From NCBI GenBank assembly GCA_964492895.1, contig CAZBLR010000002.1, positions 62,001 to 126,000 of the forward strand: a stretch of DNA of 64,000 bases, read 5' to 3'. The stretch is from DATLWN01 sp964492895. Lineage in GTDB: Bacteria; Pseudomonadota; Zetaproteobacteria; Mariprofundales; Mariprofundaceae. Under the pieces are notes generated by a model, which worked only from the letters and a program-made list of their open reading frames with translations, did no database searches and had not been told where the DNA came from. Shown here piece by piece: positions 57,077 through 64,000 of the stretch. The translations under genes were made by a program, and so were the position numbers. Positions within the stretch are counted from its first letter, which is position 1. Each line of letters begins with the position of its first letter.

Positions 57077-57736
57077 GTGGGCTTTGACGCCGACCAGGAA
57101 AAAGGTTCCAATGCATCTGTGGATTTGTTCGAAGATCAGCTGACCCTGGCCATGACCGGCGCCTCCGGGGCCGCCTACGGCCTGCGCCTGATCCAGCGCC
57201 TGGCCATGATGCCCGGGGCGCTGCGCCTGCACGTGCTGATCTCGGATGCCGCCCGGGTCGTGCTCGACCAGGAACAGGACCTGCTGCTGCCGGAGGATCC
57301 CGAGCGCATGGGCGCGGCGCTGGCCGGGCATCTGGGGATCGGTGAGGAAGGTCTGAGCTGCTACGCCCTGAACGACTGGTTCTCCCCCTGTGCCTCCGGT
57401 TCGGCCGGCATTCGCCATATGGTCGTCGTCCCCTGCTCCATGGGCACGCTGTCGCGCATCGCGACCGGCACCTCCGACAACCTGATCGAGCGTGCCGCCG
57501 ACGTGATCCTGAAGGAGCGGGGACAGCTGATTCTGGTGCCGAGGGAGACCCCGTTGTCGAGCATCCATCTCGAGCACATGCTGTCGCTGTCGCGCTTGGG
57601 CACGCACATCATTCCCGCCATGCCCGGCTTCTACCATCGCCCCCAGAGTGTCGATGACCTGGTCGATTTCGTCGTGGACCGCATCATCGACCACCTCGGC
57701 ATATCGGACGGAAGGATTCGCCGATGGGGCGAGTGA
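57077..57736 (+). CDS. ubiX: Flavin prenyltransferase UbiX
   Basis: 219-residue enzyme making prenylated FMN for the decarboxylase UbiD in ubiquinone synthesis. Motifs include AMTGASGAAYGLRLIQ near residues 26-41, VVVPCSMGTLSRIATG, and LVPRETPLSSIHLEHM. GTG 57077 follows lptB by three bases; an unusually long N-terminus of about 20 residues precedes the domain, so a later start is possible. The end overlaps the lipoprotein gene. Confidence 0.92.
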   Translation: MGFDADQEKGSNASVDLFEDQLTLAMTGASGAAYGLRLIQRLAMMPGALRLHVLISDAARVVLDQEQDLLLPEDPERMGAALAGHLGIGEEGLSCYALNDWFSPCASGSAGIRHMVVVPCSMGTLSRIATGTSDNLIERAADVILKERGQLILVPRETPLSSIHLEHMLSLSRLGTHIIPAMPGFYHRPQSVDDLVDFVVDRIIDHLGISDGRIRRWGE

Positions 57737-58317
57737 TCGCGGTCGGCCTGCTGGTCGTTCTGTCGGGCTGCACGGCCTTGGCGACGGTCGCGGCCATCCC
57801 GGGTGTGGTTGTCGATGGCGTGGTCGACATATTCCATGGCCAGGAGCGGAGCCTGCCGGTGGACATGCGTACCGCCCTGGTGGCTGTGCAGAAGGGCCTG
57901 CGCGCGACACGCCTGGACGTCGATGTGCTGGAGCCCGTGAAGGGCGGCTATGCCGTCGGATTCGGCAACGAAAAGCTCGATGGGACGTTGCGCTTGACGC
58001 CGCAAACGCCGATGCTAACTACCATGAACATCAAGGTGCGTCACGGCATCAGCCGCGAGAAATCGGTGGAGAAGACGTTGATGGACGAAATCCAGGATGC
58101 CTCCGCCCATGTGTCCAAGTGGCAGTACTTTGATTACAGGGGCTACGGCGAGATCCGCGCCAAACCGGACAAGGCGTCCAAGCGCCTCGGATGGTATCGG
58201 CTCCAGGCCAAGCTGGAGATCGGGGCATCGCGGCAGAAGGGGTGGGTGACCATCAAGATGCCCAATGGCGACAAGGGGTTCCTGGAAGGCGCCCTGCCGT
58301 CGAGCGCCAGCAATTAA
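57724..58317 (+). CDS. Lipoprotein with C-terminal SH3-like region, unknown function
   Basis: 197-residue lipoprotein. The signal peptide ends in LSGC (Cys16). A DUF3568-like segment follows (LATVAAIPGVVVDGVVDIFHG). The last 60 residues look like a bacterial SH3 fold (YGEIRAKPDKASKRLGWYRL). It starts inside ubiX by 13 bases and is followed by ubiK after 18. An outer-membrane or periplasmic wall-binding role is plausible; no specific job is known. Confidence 0.75.
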   Translation: MGRVIAVGLLVVLSGCTALATVAAIPGVVVDGVVDIFHGQERSLPVDMRTALVAVQKGLRATRLDVDVLEPVKGGYAVGFGNEKLDGTLRLTPQTPMLTTMNIKVRHGISREKSVEKTLMDEIQDASAHVSKWQYFDYRGYGEIRAKPDKASKRLGWYRLQAKLEIGASRQKGWVTIKMPNGDKGFLEGALPSSASN

Positions 58318-58335
58318 CAGGAATCGGAGGCGGGT

Positions 58336-58599
58336 ATGGCTGTGGATCAGGCAATTCTGGATGACATCGCCGGCAAGATCGCCGGCGGACTGCGGATGCT
58401 CGGGGGGGTCCGCCAGGAAGCGGAGTCCCAGGTGCGCGCGGTGGTGGAAGGGGCCTTTGCGCATTTCGATGTGGTGACGAACGAGCGCATGCAGGTGCAG
58501 GAGGCCCTGCTGGCCAAGGCCCGCGAGGACATGGCCGCGCTCGAGTCCCGGATCAAGGCGCTCGAGGCCAAGCTCAAGGATCTCGAGTCCGGCGGCTAA
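58336..58599 (+). CDS. ubiK: Ubiquinone biosynthesis accessory factor UbiK
   Basis: 87-residue BMFP-family protein. It has an amphipathic first helix (ILDDIAGKIAGGLRML) and a C-terminal coiled coil (ALESRIKALEAKLKDLE). UbiK supports the soluble Ubi complex with UbiJ and binds lipids. A GGAGG site lies before ATG 58336. It is next to comM, a common gammaproteobacterial order. Confidence 0.9.
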   Translation: MAVDQAILDDIAGKIAGGLRMLGGVRQEAESQVRAVVEGAFAHFDVVTNERMQVQEALLAKAREDMAALESRIKALEAKLKDLESGG

Positions 58600-58602
58600 G
58601 GG

Positions 58603-60117
58603 ATGCTGTCGCGCCTCCTCTCTGCCTCGCTGCGCGGATTGGAAGCCGAGGCGGTGGATGTCGAGGTCGACCTTTCCCGCGGACTGCCCAGCTGGAACAT
58701 GGTGGGTCTGCCGGATGCCGCGGTGCGCGAGGCGCGGGACCGGGTGCGTGCCGCCCTGCTGAACGGCGGCTTCGAATTTCCGCTGCGCCATATCACCGTC
58801 AATCTGGCCCCCGCCGACCGGCGCAAGGATGGTTCGCATTTCGACCTGCCGGTCGCCGTCGGGCTGCTGCTGGCATCCGGCCAGTTGTCTCCACCGGAAC
58901 ATGCATCGATGCCGCTGCTCGTCGGGGAGCTGGCGCTGGATGGACGGCTCAACGCCGTGGCCGGGGTGTTGCCGCTGGCGCTGTTCGCGCGCCAGCAGGG
59001 GGTGGAGGCGATCGTGGTGCCGGCGGACAATGCCGCCGAGGCCTCGGCGGTGGATGGCCTGACCGTCTATGCGGCGCCTCATCTGCTGGATGTGGTCCGC
59101 CACCTGTCGGGCAGGGACACGCTGCCGCGCTTTACCCCGCCGACCGAGGGCGAATCCGCCCGAGTGACCCTGCCCGACCTGGCGGACATCCGCGGGCAGC
59201 ATCAGGCGCGCCGGGCGTTGGAAATCGCTGCGGCCGGCGGGCATCACCTGCTGTTGATCGGATCTCCCGGCGTGGGCAAGAGCATGCTGGCCAGCCGCCT
59301 GCCCGGGATCCTGCCGCCATTGACGCCAGCGCAACGGCTCGAGGTGGCCCGCATCTACAGCGTGGCCGGGGAGAGCGGGCGCACGCCGGTGTCGTCGGCG
59401 CCGCCGTTCCGGGCCCCGCACCACTCGGCCTCCGATGTGGCCATCATCGGCGGCGGCAGCATCCCGAGGCCGGGCGAGATCTCCAAGGCCACGCACGGCG
59501 TGCTGTTCCTGGACGAGCTGGCCGAGCACAAGCGGCAGGTGCTGGACATGCTGCGCCAGCCGCTGGAGGAAGGTCACGTGTGCATCGCGCGCGCCGCCGA
59601 CACCGTGGTGTTTCCGGCCCGCTTCCAGCTGGTGGCGGCCATGAACCCGTGCGTGTGCGGCTACCTCGGGCATCCGACGCGCCCCTGCCGCTGTTCGGCA
59701 TCGCAGATCCGCCAGTACATGCGTCGCATCTCCGGCCCCCTGCTGGATCGTTTCGACCTGCGCGTGCACGTGCCGCCGGTGGAACATGACGAGCTGGCGC
59801 GCATGCACCCCGGCGAGGCCAGCGCGGCCGTGGCCGAGCGCGTGAGCTCGGCCAGGCAGCGCCAATACGCGCGCCTGGGAGAGGGCCGGGTCAACGCCCA
59901 TATGGGAAGCCGGGAGGTGGAACAGCTGGCCAGGCCGGATGCGGATGGACTCAAGCTGCTGGAGGCGGCGATGCGGCGCTTCTCGCTGTCGGCGCGCAGC
60001 TATCATCGCATCCTGAAGGTCGCGCGCACCATTGCCGATCTCGAGGGGGCACAGCATGTCGGCAGCGCCCAGGTGGCGGAGGCCCTGCAGTATCGCGGTG
60101 ATGAAGGCCGGGACTGA
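58603..60117 (+). CDS. comM: ComM / YifB-family Mg-chelatase-like AAA+ helicase
   Basis: 504-residue protein aiding branch migration in natural transformation. The N-terminal ChlI-like domain reads VDVEVDLSRGLPSWNMVGLP. The ATPase has Walker A GSPGVGKSML near residue 223 and Walker B GVLFLDELAEH. A central CxC..C zinc patch, CVCGYLGHPTRPCRCS, and a C-terminal helical domain follow. It starts three bases after ubiK. Confidence 0.94.
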   Translation: MLSRLLSASLRGLEAEAVDVEVDLSRGLPSWNMVGLPDAAVREARDRVRAALLNGGFEFPLRHITVNLAPADRRKDGSHFDLPVAVGLLLASGQLSPPEHASMPLLVGELALDGRLNAVAGVLPLALFARQQGVEAIVVPADNAAEASAVDGLTVYAAPHLLDVVRHLSGRDTLPRFTPPTEGESARVTLPDLADIRGQHQARRALEIAAAGGHHLLLIGSPGVGKSMLASRLPGILPPLTPAQRLEVARIYSVAGESGRTPVSSAPPFRAPHHSASDVAIIGGGSIPRPGEISKATHGVLFLDELAEHKRQVLDMLRQPLEEGHVCIARAADTVVFPARFQLVAAMNPCVCGYLGHPTRPCRCSASQIRQYMRRISGPLLDRFDLRVHVPPVEHDELARMHPGEASAAVAERVSSARQRQYARLGEGRVNAHMGSREVEQLARPDADGLKLLEAAMRRFSLSARSYHRILKVARTIADLEGAQHVGSAQVAEALQYRGDEGRD

Positions 60118-60203
60118 CAAAACGCGTCAGTCGTCGATGCCGCATTTTGTAGCCGGAAAGCGGGGTGTGGCGGTTATTGCTTGGTGAGCTGGCGCACATG
60201 TTT

Positions 60204-60218
60204 TGGCATGGCTCTTGC
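60204..60218 (+). promoter_or_regulatory. Sigma-54 (-24/-12) promoter of the first pilin gene
   Basis: TGGCATGGCTCTTGC keeps the GG and GC pairs exactly ten bases apart, as in the consensus TGGCAC-N5-TTGC. Transcription would start near 60230, leaving a leader of about 50 bases. Pilin genes of many proteobacteria use RpoN with PilR. Confidence 0.75.
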
Positions 60219-60278
60219 GTACCTTCCGGGCCCGTGCCCCGCGCAAGTGGGGCGAAAACGATTTTTGGAGGCTATCCC

Positions 60279-60743
60279 ATGTTGAGCAAACTGAATGCAA
60301 TGAAGCTGCAGAAGGGCTTCACCCTGATCGAGCTGATGATCGTCGTGGCGATCATCGGCATTCTCGCGGCCATCGCGATTCCGCAGTTCGCTGCCTATCG
60401 CGTTCGTGCCTACAACGCAGCGGCCGAGTCCGATCTGCACACCGCCCAGACCACCTTCGAGGTGTTCTTCAACGACAACAGCAAGTATCCGGATGCGGTT
60501 AATCCTGCGACCGGTGCCCTGACGCTGTCGGCCACGTCGGCCACCAGTGCCTCGCTGAACACCTCCTCGAACGACTACTTCGCTTCGAAGGCAGGTACGA
60601 GCAACCAGACCTATGGTGCCGCGACGAAGCATACGTCCGGTGACAAGGTCTATTCGGTCACCAGCGCCACGCCGAGCATGTCCAACGCTACCGGCACCAA
60701 GGGTACCCAGCTGGCTGCCGGCGACATCCCGGCAGCTCCGTAA
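60279..60743 (+). CDS. pilA: Type IV pilin (aromatic-rich, cysteine-free)
   Basis: 154-residue prepilin. A 13-residue leader ends at Gly before FTLIELMIVVAIIGILAA, cut and methylated by PilD; Glu5 is present. Mature length is 141. Mature positions 1, 24, 27, 32, 51 and 57 are Phe or Tyr, and AYRVRAYNAAAESDL closely matches the Geobacter PilA stem. The head is rich in Ser, Thr and Ala and has no cysteine, so the usual C-terminal disulfide loop is absent. TGGAGG precedes ATG 60279. Driven by the sigma-54 promoter at 60204 and closed by the terminator at 60768. Confidence 0.93.
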   Translation: MLSKLNAMKLQKGFTLIELMIVVAIIGILAAIAIPQFAAYRVRAYNAAAESDLHTAQTTFEVFFNDNSKYPDAVNPATGALTLSATSATSASLNTSSNDYFASKAGTSNQTYGAATKHTSGDKVYSVTSATPSMSNATGTKGTQLAAGDIPAAP

Positions 60744-60767
60744 GTTACGGGCCGACGGTACGCATGA

Positions 60768-60801
60768 AGAGGGTCGCCTACGGGCGGCCCTCTTTGATTT
60801 T
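60768..60801 (+). terminator. Rho-independent terminator after the first pilin gene
   Basis: AGAGGGTCGCC and GGCGGCCCTCT pair over a TACG tetraloop (11 bp, one wobble), followed by TTTGATTTT. It separates the abundant pilin mRNA from the ABC transporter genes. Confidence 0.85.
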
Positions 60802-60827
60802 ATCGGTCGCATGCACATAATCCTGCC

Positions 60828-61502
60828 ATGCTGAAAGTCACCGCCCTGAGCAAGCGATACGGGGAGCACTGGGCCGTTCGTGACGTCCACCTCGGGATCG
60901 ATGGGGGAGAGGCCGTCGGGCTGCTCGGCGCCAACGGGGCCGGCAAGAGCACCTTGATCAAGTGCATCCTGGGCCTGGTCCATGCCACGGCCGGTGACGT
61001 CGCGTTGACCGAACCCTACGCCTATCTGCCGGAGCAGCCGCAGCTGCCCCCCTCGCTCAGCGCCCTGTCCCTGCTCGCATTCAAGTGTCGTGCGAACGGT
61101 ATTCCCGCGGACCAGGCGCCGGCGGCTCTGGCCGAGGTCAGGTTGTCCGACACGGATATCGTGCGACCGCTCAGGCAATACTCGAAAGGCATGCGCCAGC
61201 GCGCATCGCTGGCGTTCGCGCTTTGTGGCGATCCCGGCCTGATCGTGCTCGACGAGCCGATGTCCGGTCTGGATGCCTTGGGGCGGGCGCAGATGATCGA
61301 CGTCTTCAAGCGGCATAAGGCGCGCGGGGCCGCCACACTGATGAGCAGCCACATCGTGTCCGACATGGTGCAGGTGTGTGACCGGGTCCTGGTCATGGCT
61401 CATGGACGCATATGCGAGGCGGTTCCCATCTCGGAGCATTCGCTGGCGGAGGCGAAGGCGCTGGAATTGAGGCTGGCGTACTGGACGGAGCAGCGGTCGT
61501 GA
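60828..61502 (+). CDS. ABC-2 type transporter ATPase (PilH-like)
   Basis: 224-residue ATPase. Walker A is GANGAGKSTLI near residues 33-43, the signature YSKGMRQRASLAFAL, and Walker B LIVLDEPMSGLD. The pattern is of the NosF/CcmA exporter group. It starts 27 bases after the pilin terminator and overlaps the permease by GTGA. Set between two pilin genes it recalls PilH of the Myxococcus pilGHI transporter; homology beyond the ATPase family cannot be shown here. Confidence 0.88.
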   Translation: MLKVTALSKRYGEHWAVRDVHLGIDGGEAVGLLGANGAGKSTLIKCILGLVHATAGDVALTEPYAYLPEQPQLPPSLSALSLLAFKCRANGIPADQAPAALAEVRLSDTDIVRPLRQYSKGMRQRASLAFALCGDPGLIVLDEPMSGLDALGRAQMIDVFKRHKARGAATLMSSHIVSDMVQVCDRVLVMAHGRICEAVPISEHSLAEAKALELRLAYWTEQRS

Positions 61503-62311
61503 GCCGGATGCTGCCGTTGATCGGACTCACCTTCCGCGAACTGGCCAGCCAGCGCGTGTACCGCATCGTTCTGGCGGCGTTGCTGCTGATCCCGTGGCTG
61601 CTGTTGATCCCCGCCTCCCTGTTCCTGCTCGATGTCGGCAAGGTGCTGATCGATCTGCTGTTCACGGCCCTGCATGCCTGGCTGCTGGTCTACCTGTTCT
61701 TCCAGGCGGCGCCGCTGATTGCCCGCGACATCGAGCAGGGCAGTTGCCACATCTTCCTGACCCTGCCGATGCGCCGCAGCCATTATCTGTGGGCCCGGTT
61801 CGCCGGCATGATCGCAGCATTGGTGCCGTTGTTCCTGGCATATGCCTTGTCGGCCTCGCTGACCCTCGTCTTTGCCCAAAGCCATTGGCAGGCCATCTAC
61901 GTGGCTCCGAACGTGCTTTCATCGTTCGACGGGGGCGCCGTACTGATCGTGTTGCCCTATCTGGCCCTGACCGCCGTACTGTTCCTGATCGCCGCCGCGG
62001 CCACGGGACTGCCGGAGACCATGGTGTTCCTGTTCTCGGTGTGGCTGCTGTGCTGGAGCCTGCCGCCGGTACTCGGGGCGATGCAGCAGAAGGAGGTCGC
62101 GGCGAAGACACCATCATGGATCGGCACCATGCTGCAGGGGGTGAACCAGCTTCTGCCCGATCTCTCGAGCAGCCGCATCTCGCTGTATCTGGCGCATGGC
62201 AAGGGCTTGGGGGACATGGCCGTGACCGGCTATTGCCTGCAGCATCTCGCCTATGCGTTGCTGGCCATGCTGCTGGCCATCTTCGTGTTCAGGCGCAGGG
62301 ATCTGGCATGA
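61499..62311 (+). CDS. ABC-2 type transporter permease (PilI-like)
   Basis: 270-residue protein with about six helices. The GTG start overlaps the ATPase stop. PLIARDIEQGSCHIFLTLPM is the coupling-loop segment common to ABC-2 permeases of this group. It overlaps the next gene by ATGA. The cargo is unknown; position suggests a part in pilus assembly or pilin modification. Confidence 0.83.
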   Translation: MSRMLPLIGLTFRELASQRVYRIVLAALLLIPWLLLIPASLFLLDVGKVLIDLLFTALHAWLLVYLFFQAAPLIARDIEQGSCHIFLTLPMRRSHYLWARFAGMIAALVPLFLAYALSASLTLVFAQSHWQAIYVAPNVLSSFDGGAVLIVLPYLALTAVLFLIAAAATGLPETMVFLFSVWLLCWSLPPVLGAMQQKEVAAKTPSWIGTMLQGVNQLLPDLSSSRISLYLAHGKGLGDMAVTGYCLQHLAYALLAMLLAIFVFRRRDLA

Positions 62312-63051
62312 GGGTGAGGATGGTGGCGGGGCAACTCGTCATTGTCTGTCTGCTGCTTGCGGCCATCGCCTGGGGGCGCTCGGTCTCCGATGTTCCCCTG
62401 CTCGCCGGGGCCTCGGAAACGCTGCACTGGTCGTCGAAGCAGCAGCTATTGGACCGCGCCTGGGCTGGTGCCGTTCCGGGGATTGCGGCCGATGCGGCGG
62501 TGCTCGAGATCTACAATATCTACGCCCGAGCCGGCAAGGGGCAAGAACAGAACGCGGCCTGGCGGGATCAGCTCGATTTCGAACTGCGGCGGGCGCAGGC
62601 GATGGATCCCTATTTCAGGGATGTGTACCGTCTCACTGAGGGCCTGCTGGCCTACGACGCGCAGCGCTGGAAGGAGGCGGTCGACCTGCTGGCCGCCAGC
62701 GAGCCCTGGCTCAACAGCGCCGATCCGCTGTTGGCCGCCAGCTTCATCGCCCATCAGTATATGCATGACGATGTGCTGGCGATCCAGCTGGCAAAGAAGG
62801 CGATGACAAAGCCCGATGCCAGCGATCTGACCATCGGCTTTGCGACGGCACTGATCAGGAAACAAGGTGGGTGCAGGATGGCGCTGGCCTTTCTGGAAAC
62901 GCGCCTGCATACCCTGCCCGAGCGATACCGCCAGGGCATCCTGAACAGGATCGAACGCTACCGGCAGCACAAGGGCTGTGTCGATGAGGGCGCTCAGGCC
63001 ACGCCCGATGCGCAAGGGGGACGACGGAACGGCGTGGAACGGCTAGACTGA
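62308..63051 (+). CDS. Membrane-anchored helical accessory protein of the pilus ABC transporter
   Basis: 247-residue protein. One N-terminal helix (LVIVCLLLAAIAWG, residues 9-22) is followed by a helical, TPR-like periplasmic part (YRLTEGLLAYDAQRWKEAVD, LLAASEPWLNSADPLLAASF). It has two cysteines late in the chain. No family is recognised with confidence. Its place as third gene after ATPase and permease mirrors PilG beside PilH-PilI. Confidence 0.7.
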   Translation: MRVRMVAGQLVIVCLLLAAIAWGRSVSDVPLLAGASETLHWSSKQQLLDRAWAGAVPGIAADAAVLEIYNIYARAGKGQEQNAAWRDQLDFELRRAQAMDPYFRDVYRLTEGLLAYDAQRWKEAVDLLAASEPWLNSADPLLAASFIAHQYMHDDVLAIQLAKKAMTKPDASDLTIGFATALIRKQGGCRMALAFLETRLHTLPERYRQGILNRIERYRQHKGCVDEGAQATPDAQGGRRNGVERLD

Positions 63052-63156
63052 CAATCTGTGGCAGCCTGAATGACACAATGGAGCCGGAAGCTGCTGGAAA
63101 TCCCGTTTTATGATGGCCGGACCTAGAGCGCAGCCCCCCGTTTTGGTGTCCGAGTA

Positions 63157-63173
63157 TGGCAGGATACTTGCTT
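63157..63173 (+). promoter_or_regulatory. Sigma-54 (-24/-12) promoter of the second pilin gene
   Basis: TGGCAGGATACTTGCTT keeps GG and GC ten bases apart and has the preferred TTGCTT. Transcription would start near 63184, 23 bases before ATG 63207. The match is better than that of the first pilin promoter. Confidence 0.8.
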
Positions 63174-63206
63174 TGATACGGGGCCTGAGCTTTATGGAGC
63201 GGAGTC

Positions 63207-63707
63207 ATGTGCAAGCGCGAAGCCGGTTTTACCCTGATCGAGTTGATGATCGTCGTCGCCATCATCGGCATCCTTGCCGCGGTTGCCCTGCCCGCCTATC
63301 AGGCCTACCGGCAGAAGGCATTCAACGCCATGACCATCTCCGACGTCTATCATCTCTACCTGTTCGAGAATGAGTTCTTCAATGACAACGGCGAATTCGT
63401 GTCCGTCGTCGTGTCCGACAAGCAGTCCACCGGCCTGATCAGCAAGAACACGACGCTGCTCAACGGCACGACAGCCCTGTTCGAGATTCGCGATCTGTCC
63501 CGCGATGTCGATGTGGCCGCCAACGTGGATACCAACAAGCAGACCATCATTGTCGGCGGCAAGCATCATGCCAGCCCCATCGTGCTGGCCGTCGATCTCG
63601 ACGATGGTTCCGGCTATCGCTACAAGAGCATCAGCGGCGCATTCACCGCCTCCACGCTGCCCGCGGCGACCAATGCCAATGATCTGGCCAGCTGGCCCTT
63701 ATACTAA
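63207..63707 (+). CDS. Second type IV pilin
   Basis: 166-residue prepilin with a 7-residue leader, MCKREAG, before FTLIELMIVVAIIGILAAVA. Mature length is 159. Positions 1, 24, 27, 32, 51 and 57 are aromatic again, with further Tyr/Phe at 41, 44, 46 and 50. The only cysteine is in the leader. The head differs from the first pilin, so it is probably an alternative or minor subunit, or a substrate of the next gene's product. Confidence 0.92.
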   Translation: MCKREAGFTLIELMIVVAIIGILAAVALPAYQAYRQKAFNAMTISDVYHLYLFENEFFNDNGEFVSVVVSDKQSTGLISKNTTLLNGTTALFEIRDLSRDVDVAANVDTNKQTIIVGGKHHASPIVLAVDLDDGSGYRYKSISGAFTASTLPAATNANDLASWPLY

Positions 63708-63712
63708 TCTGA

Positions 63713-64000
63713 ATGAGGGTTGATGGTATCCGGGCCTCGCAGGAGGGCCCCGCGACCTACATGGCCTATTCCATCCTGCTGCTGACGCCGTTCGTTTTCC
63801 CGGGCTTCTTTCCGTTCGATGTCAACAGCATTCTCGCCTGCGGCGGTGCCTTGGTCCTCGCCTGTCTGTTGCTGTACCGCAAACCGGTCATCTATGTGTC
63901 GCGGAAACTGGCTTTTGCGGTTGCTGCCGTCGCCCTGATCCAGTTGGCCAACCTCCTGCTGGGCAACATATCGGCCCCGGGGGCTTGGGGATTGCGGGCG
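63713..64000 (+). CDS. Membrane protein, 5' part (possible pilin glycosylation ligase)
   Basis: 96 codons open to the right edge. After a short polar start, three hydrophobic stretches are seen (AYSILLLTPFVFPGFF, ILACGGALVLACLLLY, LAFAVAAVALIQLANLLLG). The pattern and the place behind a pilin gene fit the Wzy_C-type O-oligosaccharyltransferases (PglL/TfpO), but the diagnostic periplasmic loop lies outside the window. ATG 63761 with AGGAGGG upstream is an alternative start. Confidence 0.55.
   Translation, partial: MRVDGIRASQEGPATYMAYSILLLTPFVFPGFFPFDVNSILACGGALVLACLLLYRKPVIYVSRKLAFAVAAVALIQLANLLLGNISAPGAWGLRA

Noticed and set aside
58015..60120. Long minus-strand frame opposite ubiK and comM
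   Set aside because: No domain; the opposite strand encodes recognised proteins.

Overview
The window is one continuous stretch of a GC-rich bacterial chromosome with strong G/C preference at third codon positions. Gene content points to a gammaproteobacterium or a close relative such as the Acidithiobacillia: miaB-ybeZ-ybeY-corC-lnt, kdsD-kdsC-lptC-lptA-lptB, ubiX/ubiK, DUF2782, comM, and an outer membrane served by ExbB/ExbD/TonB. I cannot name a genus. Gene density is very high, and many adjacent genes overlap by ATGA, GTGA or TTGA. I see no rRNA, tRNA, CRISPR array, insertion sequence or prophage. No gene-free stretch exceeds about 220 bases; the longest lies at 19173-19393.

Layout. 2-6519 (+): tRNA modification, ribosome maturation, lipoprotein acylation and glycerol-3-phosphate synthesis. 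6540-9384: a Yip1-like membrane protein (-), then DUF2782, a ThiE/TenI-like protein and a cation/proton antiporter (+). 9381-11794: an arsenic island with a canonical thioredoxin-type arsC and ACR3 efflux pump, a decayed arsC paralogue, and a short DNA scar resembling the end of acr3. 11885-19172 (+): an unusual cluster of a membrane-anchored class III aminotransferase, a PHP-glycosyltransferase fusion, a phosphatidylserine-decarboxylase-like enzyme, an Mpo1-like membrane protein and UDP-glucose dehydrogenase. I infer a lipid-tailoring or glycolipid pathway. 19394-28170 (+): a probable iron-uptake block with a TonB-dependent receptor behind a structured leader, ExbB-ExbD-TonB, a ferric-type ABC transporter, an FTR1-like permease and a 55-residue membrane protein.

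28190-34231 (-): an ABC ATPase, a zinc-type CDF exporter, argD-argF-argG, a cytochrome b and an ArsR repressor. 34301-39856 (+): trpF-trpB-trpA, a metallo-beta-lactamase phosphodiesterase, accD and folC. 39853-48696 (-): ilvB-ilvH, rimI, topA, dprA, a LysM protein, plsY and an NDUFA9-like reductase. 48839-51701 (+): a membrane protein with a histone-like tail and an acyl-CoA ligase. 51713-52198 (-): yajQ. 52298-60117 (+): an M23 peptidase, Kdo and LPS-transport genes, ubiX, a lipoprotein, ubiK and comM.

60204-64000 (+): a type IV pilus locus. Two cysteine-poor, aromatic-rich pilins each follow a sigma-54 type -24/-12 promoter. They flank an ABC ATPase, a permease and an accessory protein whose arrangement recalls the Myxococcus pilGHI genes. 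A membrane protein cut by the window edge, possibly a pilin glycosylation ligase, follows. The two regions most worth pursuing are the putative lipid pathway at 11885-19172 and this pilus locus.
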